A DNA stretch of 64,000 nucleotides, from NCBI RefSeq assembly GCF_006546985.1, contig NZ_VATK01000008.1:145951-209950 (forward strand), read 5' to 3'. The position numbers and the translations under genes were made by a program. Shown here piece by piece: positions 59,299 to 64,000 of the stretch. Within the stretch, counting starts at the first letter, position 1. Every line of letters starts with the position of its first letter. Source of the DNA: Bacillus sp. 03113. GTDB lineage: Bacteria; Bacillota; Bacilli; Bacillales; Cytobacillaceae. The notes beneath the pieces were generated by a model. It was given only the letters and a program-made list of their open reading frames with translations, was not told the origin of the DNA and ran no database searches.

Positions 59299-59399
59299 CT
59301 ACATTTCCCCCTATATTATTGCAAATATAATTAAGTATATTACTAATTTTCTAATCACTCAATAATTCTACCATAGATTGGTAAGTTACGAATCTGATT

Positions 59400-59558
59400 T
59401 TACCGATAACGTGAATTTACTTGGTGAGGAAAGTTTTGTTTTTGAGTTTCTAGTGGGAACGTTTCTAGGAATGAGTCTATGAGGTGTTTTAATTCTGAAT
59501 GGTTTTGTATCTCTTCATATTTCTTTTTGAATTGATTTAGTAGATCTTTATCATTCAT
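59400..59558 (-). CDS. Small hydrophilic protein (52 aa)
   Basis: Reads MNDKDLLNQFKKKYEEIQNH, then SELKHLIDSFLETFPLETQK. GAAAGGAGGG lies 7 bases before the ATG, one of the best ribosome sites in this part. Helical, charged, no membrane part. Unknown. Confidence 0.65.
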   Translation of the reverse strand: MNDKDLLNQFKKKYEEIQNHSELKHLIDSFLETFPLETQKQNFPHQVNSRYR

Positions 59559-59713
59559 TCTATCCCTCCTTTCTTACTAGGAGGTTTCTTTATTTTAGTT
59601 CTATTTCCCTACCGGTTTAAATATTTACCTAAAAAACATTAAAAATTTCCACTCTCAATAGAGAAGGGGCTTAATAATTTTATAATTAATTTCTTTTCAA
59701 GAATGAAAGATGA

Positions 59714-59742
59714 ATCCTTTAGGCAGTTCCTACCTAAAGGAT
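59714..59742. terminator. 10-bp perfect hairpin, possible terminator
   Basis: ATCCTTTAGG and CCTAAAGGAT around a 9-base loop; a T-rich stretch (TCATCTTTCATTCTT) follows on the minus strand. A second hairpin (GAAGTAT/ATACTTC) is just to the right, at about 59753-59783. Confidence 0.45.
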
Positions 59743-59867
59743 CTCAGTAGCTGAAGTATACCAGCTATAAGCTAGCATACTTCCATTTACAAAACAGATT
59801 AAATCATTATCTTCATTGGAGAAGATATAGCTACTATACTTTTTTTATATGTGATTAACAGTTCATC

Positions 59868-60083
59868 TTACATTATTTCCACATATTTAGGATTAGCTGT
59901 GATAAAGTTGCCACTTGTTTGTACATTTTTGAACCATTCACTACTAGCGTTTCTACGACTGTAAAGATCTCTCCTGCTTTTACTGTAGCTTTCTTTGCGT
60001 TCCAATGGCTTTTTGAAGACTATCACCCGATTGCACCACTCTAACCGTTTTTTTGCACCATCCAATATCGTGAAATGCACCAC
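59868..60083 (-). pseudogene. Decayed end of an exported cell-wall protein
   Basis: Pieces in three frames add up to a cell-wall protein end. One frame gives KTVRVVQSGDSLQK (LysM-like), another KKATVKAGEIFTVVETLVVN and GSKMYK, and the last SGNFITANPKYVEIM. T-V-x-x-G-E-x-F...G-S-K-M-Y-K-x-x-S-G-x-x-I-T-A-N-x-x-Y-V is the SH3-like repeat found at the C-termini of Bacillus wall hydrolases. Several frameshifts prove decay. Confidence 0.5.
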
Positions 60084-60111
60084 TGAATATCATAAGTTGC
60101 ACCACCGCATA

Positions 60112-60154
60112 TAAAAAAGCCACCAATCATCATTCAAACACGGTGATTGGTGGC
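60112..60154 (-). terminator. Terminator with 11-bp perfect stem
   Basis: GCCACCAATCA and its complement, then six T on the minus strand. It ends the relic at 60158-60322. Confidence 0.85.
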
Positions 60155-60157
60155 TTC

Positions 60158-60322
60158 TTAAAATGGTAAATCATCAATCTCAGGCTTAAGCGGTTGATTA
60201 TCATCAGGCAGTCTGATACTGGCAATGTAGCTGTCAATTTCATGTTTCCCCATATTTACTATCCATTCCTTGAAATCCTCAGAGGAATAATCACACTGAC
60301 CAGTTACAATAAAGATGTTTAA
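60158..60322 (-). pseudogene. Remnant ending in an SSB-like tip
   Basis: A stretch open from 60322 without a start codon. Reads CDYSSEDFKEWIVNMGKHEI, then LPDDNQPLKPEIDDLPF and stop. The acidic D-D-L-P-F tip resembles the C-terminus of SSB proteins, but the OB fold is not present. Probably the 3' remainder of a lost gene. Confidence 0.4.
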
Positions 60323-60494
60323 TTATGTCCTTACAATCACACAAAACATCGTCCAGTTAACCTAAACGGTGTTTTTAATAGTTGTTTAATAACTCTGTAT
60401 TGTGAATTACAACATTGCTTATATTGAATAACAATAAAGTCGTTTAAAATTTAAGTCTCATTTCACAATTGCGCCCAATTGCGGAATATCAAGA
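60323..60494. other. Non-coding stretch with one GCGCCC repeat
   Basis: No gene seen. Holds copy 1 of the dispersed repeat (near 60463-60489), directly after the stop of the membrane protein gene. Confidence 0.4.
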
Positions 60495-60992
60495 TTACAA
60501 AATCCAGTTGAAGAGAGCGTAAACACCGATTAATGCAAAGATAATGGTTAGTATTATTATTGAGAAGCACCCAAAAATAATTAACTTATTTTTCAATGGA
60601 TCTTCAGGTTCAGGTTCTTCCTGTAAATTTTCTTTAACTTTATTTTGTATAGGGGAAATTACTTGATCTAATTGCAATCTTTTTAAAATTTCTCTATCGC
60701 CTTTAAATTTTAGAGCTCTTGCTACTCTAATAGGATCGTTCCCCATAGATTTTTCGAACTGAATACACGCTTTTACCATTTCAGGTGTCTTATTCATTTC
60801 TAAATACCAGTATCGGCCGGCCATTGAAGGATATTTTAATTCAGAGTAGATATCTCCTAACTTTCTACGGAGTTCTAATTCATTTGGATAGGTTGAAATT
60901 AACCCATGCAGTCTATCTCTTGCTTTCCCTAAATCATTTTTATCAATGTCCTCTTCTATTTTCTTTAAAGTTTTAACAGGTATCTTTTCTAT
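60495..60992 (-). CDS. DUF6584-like membrane protein, probable AUA start
   Basis: 165 aa if begun at ATA 60992, which has GGAGG 9 bases upstream. The frame then reads IEEDIDKNDLGKARDRLHGL and ISTYPNELELRRKLGDIYSE, a tetratricopeptide-like domain of the DUF6584 family; MAGRYWYLEMNKTPEMVKAC follows, and a C-terminal membrane helix ends the protein. The first ATG (60824) would remove the conserved N-terminus. Either a rare AUA start or a start-codon mutation. Confidence 0.65.
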   Translation of the reverse strand: MEKIPVKTLKKIEEDIDKNDLGKARDRLHGLISTYPNELELRRKLGDIYSELKYPSMAGRYWYLEMNKTPEMVKACIQFEKSMGNDPIRVARALKFKGDREILKRLQLDQVISPIQNKVKENLQEEPEPEDPLKNKLIIFGCFSIIILTIIFALIGVYALFNWIL

Positions 60993-61231
60993 AAAAAAAT
61001 ACCTCCTTCATCTATATTTATTACAGTCATTATTTCTAGATGGTTCAGAATAGTTCCTTCTTCAACTCAAGTGCACTTTACTTCATAAGAATTAGTACTA
61101 CTCATCCTTAAAGCATAGCTCCCTTTCTATTTTCTAACAAACTAAATCCAATTAGTATTAAAGGACACATCCATATGAATAAATTAATCCTCCTTTACTT
61201 ATCCTAAAAATAAAAAATGGAGGATAATGCC

Positions 61232-61687
61232 ATGCTTAGAAAATTGAAACTTCTAATTGTACCCTTTAGTATTCTTTTGACTTTTAGTCACATCAGTACA
61301 CTTGCATCCTCATTGGGAAGACTGCCTTCCAGTATTGCATCTGATCAATGGAATGTGATTATTGGGAAAGCAGACAGCGAGAATCAAAAAGAAAATAAAT
61401 CGGATAGGCCCGACATATACAATGTTTACAGTATGGACATCAAGAATATCGGTGATAAAAATGTAAACTTGGTTAGAATAGAGGCCTATAGAGATGAACC
61501 AAATATAAAAACTGAGTACGAACTCTTTACTACAGAGTCTAACAGACTCTTGACTCCTTCTTTTCATCATAATAATTTTCCTTTGTCAACTAAAGCTACA
61601 AAGTTGAAAGTTGTAGTCACATGGACTAAAGAAGACAGAAAGAATAGTCAAAGAAAATATCAGGAAGAATTTATCTTTAATCAATAA
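61232..61687 (+). CDS. Secreted protein of unknown function (151 aa)
   Basis: Signal peptide MLRKLKLLIVPFSILLTFSH with ASS-type cleavage site near residue 27. The rest is a single beta-sandwich-like domain (YNVYSMDIKNIGDKNVNLVR, then KLKVVVTWTKEDRKN), like FxLYD-type exported proteins. GGAGG precedes ATG 61232. Confidence 0.75.
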   Translation: MLRKLKLLIVPFSILLTFSHISTLASSLGRLPSSIASDQWNVIIGKADSENQKENKSDRPDIYNVYSMDIKNIGDKNVNLVRIEAYRDEPNIKTEYELFTTESNRLLTPSFHHNNFPLSTKATKLKVVVTWTKEDRKNSQRKYQEEFIFNQ

Positions 61688-61693
61688 CCTTAT

Positions 61694-61720
61694 TGAGGGG
61701 GAAGATTCCCTCTCTTTTTT
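61694..61720 (+). terminator. Terminator of the secreted protein gene
   Basis: GAGGG and CCCTC pair around an 8-base loop, followed by TCTTTTTTT. Confidence 0.75.
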
Positions 61721-61872
61721 TGCATTATGATTCTGATAACTTAATTTAGAAAGTATTTCTGTGCTAACCGGCACGTTACTATAAGTACAATCCTTCACAA
61801 TCTCTAATTATTATAACTTAAATATCCAATTATACTACCAAGTGTTATTCAATTATCTGTCCCTTAACATAA

Positions 61873-61921
61873 AGAAAGTGCACAATTCTTGCTGCGGAAT
61901 TGCGCCCGTTAGTTGAAGAAC
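61873..61921. repeat. Dispersed GCGC repeat, copy 2
   Basis: GTGCACAATTCTTG-CT-GCGG-AATTGCGCCCG-TTAG, same layout as copies 3 and 4, 25 bases past the stop of the membrane-anchored gene. Confidence 0.5.
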
Positions 61922-61945
61922 AATCACGAAAATATTCTATAATTG

Positions 61946-62623
61946 CTACTCTAAATAGTTATCAATGAAGACAAATTTAGTTGTTTCTATGTCTGTACTA
62001 AAACTCTCAGGACCGTCACTTCCTATTACTTGCAAGTTAAAGCCTGAAGACACTGTTTTGGGACCTGCATTATCGATTTTTTGTAGACTTTTATTCTCTA
62101 AAAGGTAATAATCATCTACTAAGTAGCTCTCTTCATTCCAACCAGATGAAATGATTAGTTTGTATTCAAATTTACTTTTATCAAAAAAATCTTTTTGATT
62201 TAAAGTATCGAGTACTGAAAAAAGACTATCAGCATTCACTAATTTATCATATTGTAGCCATTCACTTACTATACTTTTGCTAATGTTAATTTTATTTTCT
62301 TCCTTTAATTCACAAGAAAAACAGTTTGTATAATGATAAATTGTAAATTTATCATTATCTTTGTCAACTAAATCAAATTTAACAGAGTATATTTTGTTAT
62401 CTTTATCAAGAATTAATTGAAAGTTTTCAATTTTTGTATTTTCCTTTGAAATGTTTAACTCTTTTCTAAATAATTTCCAACTTTCTTTACTGTTTACAGT
62501 ATTAAAGTCAGTCTGTTTATATAAAGGAACTTCTTTTACATAATTCTCATTAAAATAATATATAGCTGTGAGTATTACGAATAATATTATCGTACCACTA
62601 ATTGCCCATTTCTTTATTTTCAA
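61946..62623 (-). CDS. Membrane-anchored hypothetical protein (225 aa)
   Basis: TTG start behind AAGGGGG. One N-terminal membrane helix (residues 6-25), then an extracytoplasmic alpha/beta domain with one Cys pair (TNCFSCELKEE). No lipobox. No family recognised. Confidence 0.7.
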   Translation of the reverse strand: MKIKKWAISGTIILFVILTAIYYFNENYVKEVPLYKQTDFNTVNSKESWKLFRKELNISKENTKIENFQLILDKDNKIYSVKFDLVDKDNDKFTIYHYTNCFSCELKEENKINISKSIVSEWLQYDKLVNADSLFSVLDTLNQKDFFDKSKFEYKLIISSGWNEESYLVDDYYLLENKSLQKIDNAGPKTVSSGFNLQVIGSDGPESFSTDIETTKFVFIDNYLE

Positions 62624-62694
62624 ACTATTCCCCCTTTTTTCTCATTTTAGCATAAATATCCAGTTTTTTTGAAGTCTTATTCCATTAAATGAAA

Positions 62695-62745
62695 AATGAG
62701 CGCTTATCCTTGTTCAAGGATAGCACCCCGATTGCAGAAGATCTT
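62695..62745. repeat. Dispersed GCGC repeat, copy 3
   Basis: GAGCGC, then ATCCTTG and CAAGGAT stem arms, then GCACCCCGATTGCAGAA. Related copies near 60463, 61879 and 63848. Confidence 0.5.
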
Positions 62746-62772
62746 TATACTTTAATACTCATTATCGATGAA

Positions 62773-63636
62773 CTATTTTTTACAAACAATACCTATCCAA
62801 TCAGTGGAATTATCATAAGGTGTTCCCTTTAGATCACTCCAAATATTTTCTACATTGAAACTAGTATTAGTTTCAATCTCATTTAATATTGTTTTTTTAG
62901 TAAAGTCTTGAAACCAATTTCTGTAAATAGACGTAGTACCATCATGTTCAATCACTATAAATTGGTCTAAATGTAAATCACCATCATAATTGAACCCTTG
63001 CTCAAGTACTAGATGCTTACTTCCTTTCCAGAAACCACCTTCGCTATAGTACCAAGAATTTTGTAACCTTACTTTTTTCCTATGTGTAGGCGTTGAAACA
63101 TCGAATATAAAATAACCATTTGAGTTAAGAGAATCGTAAACTTTTTGCAATAATTTTTTTCTGTTTTCTGGTGTAAGAACACAATAGTCACCGTAAATTA
63201 AGACAGCAGCATCTAAACCTTTTTCAAACTCAACCTCTGTATAATCACCATATATATATTTTATACTCTGATTGTTTTTTAAAGCTTGATCTTTTGCATA
63301 ATTAATTGACCTTTTTGAGTAATCGATGCCAATAACGTTGTAGCCAAGTTCATGGAATCTTTGAGCATAAAGACCAGGCCCACAACCTATATCTAACAAT
63401 TTACTTCCGAACTTTAAATTCATCGTTTTATGCAAATATTCTACAGTTTTTTCAATTTCATTTTTATTTCTACTAGCCCCATCTGTTTCAGGATTCAAAT
63501 GATTTTCTAACATCCTATCCGAAATATATGGGTCATTCCAAAATAAACTATCCCCCTTTGCATAGAGTTCTGGTTTATTAGTATATTTTTTTAGCAAGTT
63601 AAAGTCTAAAAATTGTTCCTTTAATAAATTCTCCAT
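62773..63636 (-). CDS. SAM-dependent methyltransferase (class I)
   Basis: 287 aa. LLDIGCGPGLYAQRFHELGY is motif I near residue 82, VIGIDYSKRSINYAKDQALK motif II, and NSNGYFIFDVSTP motif III. The N-terminus (DLYAKGDSLFWNDPYISDRM-like) resembles methyltransferases acting on small molecules. AAGAGG precedes the ATG. Substrate unknown. Confidence 0.8.
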   Translation of the reverse strand: MENLLKEQFLDFNLLKKYTNKPELYAKGDSLFWNDPYISDRMLENHLNPETDGASRNKNEIEKTVEYLHKTMNLKFGSKLLDIGCGPGLYAQRFHELGYNVIGIDYSKRSINYAKDQALKNNQSIKYIYGDYTEVEFEKGLDAAVLIYGDYCVLTPENRKKLLQKVYDSLNSNGYFIFDVSTPTHRKKVRLQNSWYYSEGGFWKGSKHLVLEQGFNYDGDLHLDQFIVIEHDGTTSIYRNWFQDFTKKTILNEIETNTSFNVENIWSDLKGTPYDNSTDWIGIVCKK

Positions 63637-63900
63637 TATTGAAAACCTCTTTCTTATTTATAACTATCTCAAAAACCATAATTTTTTCACAAAGTTTTTT
63701 CTTAATCATTTTTACCACGTCCTCTCATCTTATTATTGAGTATTACTTAATAGACTAAACAGTAAATACTTCTTCTTCAACAAACTTAATACACACCAAT
63801 TTTAACCTAAATATCCTATTCTATTAAATAGCCTTAACATTAAATAAGAGCGCATTCTTGCTACAGAATTGCGCCCTTTTGTGGAATAAGGTTGTATTTA
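63637..63900. other. Intergenic region, one dispersed repeat
   Basis: About 265 bases, AT-rich. Apart from GCGC repeat copy 4 I see nothing. Confidence 0.4.
63846..63890. repeat. Dispersed GCGC repeat, copy 4
   Basis: GAGCGCATTCTTG-CT-ACAGAATTGCGCCC-TTTTGTGGAA. The stem arms GCGC-ATTCT and AGAATTGCGC pair with one bulge. Confidence 0.5.
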
Positions 63901-64000
63901 TTATAAAGGACAGTAATGATTAGCAATATCCAAAAGACGCTCAGTTTCTTCTAATGTGACGTTTTCAGATAATCTTGCACCAGCTATGATCGCTGCCCAT
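63901..64000 (-). CDS. C-terminal fragment of a gene cut by the window edge
   Basis: The last 32 codons of a minus-strand frame: WAAIIAGARLSENVTLEETE, then RLLDIANHYCPL and stop. The frame continues beyond the window. Too short to name; a C-terminal Cys-Pro is present. Confidence 0.5.
   Translation of the reverse strand, partial: WAAIIAGARLSENVTLEETERLLDIANHYCPL

Overview
The window is AT-rich DNA from a low-GC Firmicute, most likely a Bacillaceae member. The reasons are strong Shine-Dalgarno sequences (GGAGG type), frequent TTG and GTG starts, LexA boxes of the Bacillus form, a CstR-type persulfide repressor, PBSX/skin-like phage genes (xtrA, yqaI, ArpU) and a D-amino acid aminotransferase of Bacillus type. 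I cannot name the species.

About three quarters of the window (roughly 2.8 to 49.24 kb) is a siphovirus-type prophage, read mostly on the minus strand. From right to left it holds: the integrase, an SOS-linked lysogeny region (ImmA-type protease, repressor, Cro-like and excisionase-like proteins) and a cargo block (P-loop protein, GNAT-PUA protein, ASCH protein); an early region (SbcC-like ATPase, UvrD-like helicase, initiator with built-in iterons, G39P-like loader, DnaB helicase, RusA, orphan methyltransferase, XtrA); the ArpU late regulator; an array of small individually terminated genes; and the late operon (TerS, TerL, portal, minor head protein, scaffold, decoration protein, lambda-E-type capsid protein, head-tail joining proteins, tail tube, frameshifted tail chaperones, tape measure, Dit, Tal, fibres, a GH43-like propeller protein and a lectin-like tip protein).

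The lysis end looks damaged. The holin runs out of frame into a relic of a structural gene, and no endolysin is visible. Beyond it lie an acyltransferase on the opposite strand and a polysaccharide operon (small membrane protein, O-antigen-ligase-like protein, glycoside hydrolase). The right attachment site is the 3' half of a tRNA-Arg(CCU) gene at about 49.2 kb. No matching left site is visible, so the left end of the element should lie outside the window and the polysaccharide genes are probably carried by it.

Right of the attachment site is ordinary but worn chromosomal sequence: an in-frame chimera of a tyrosine-recombinase N-terminus with an IS1380-type transposase; a sulfur-stress unit (four-domain CoA-disulfide-reductase fusion plus CstR with palindromic operators); two methyltransferases; a nucleotidyltransferase; a D-amino acid aminotransferase; several hypothetical proteins; and decayed remnants. 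A dispersed GCGCCC-type repeat recurs in the last 4 kb. The last gene runs off the right edge.

The genes fit together as follows. LexA boxes sit in front of the ImmA-type protease and the integrase, so DNA damage should raise both. The protease would inactivate the repressor, which by inference binds the five GTTNCT-N3-AGNAAC operators. Early replication would start at the iterons inside the initiator gene, and ArpU would then turn on the late operon. The P-loop/GNAT-PUA/ASCH block, the fibre-side acyltransferase, the polysaccharide operon and the cassette array are the accessory parts where undescribed biology is most likely.
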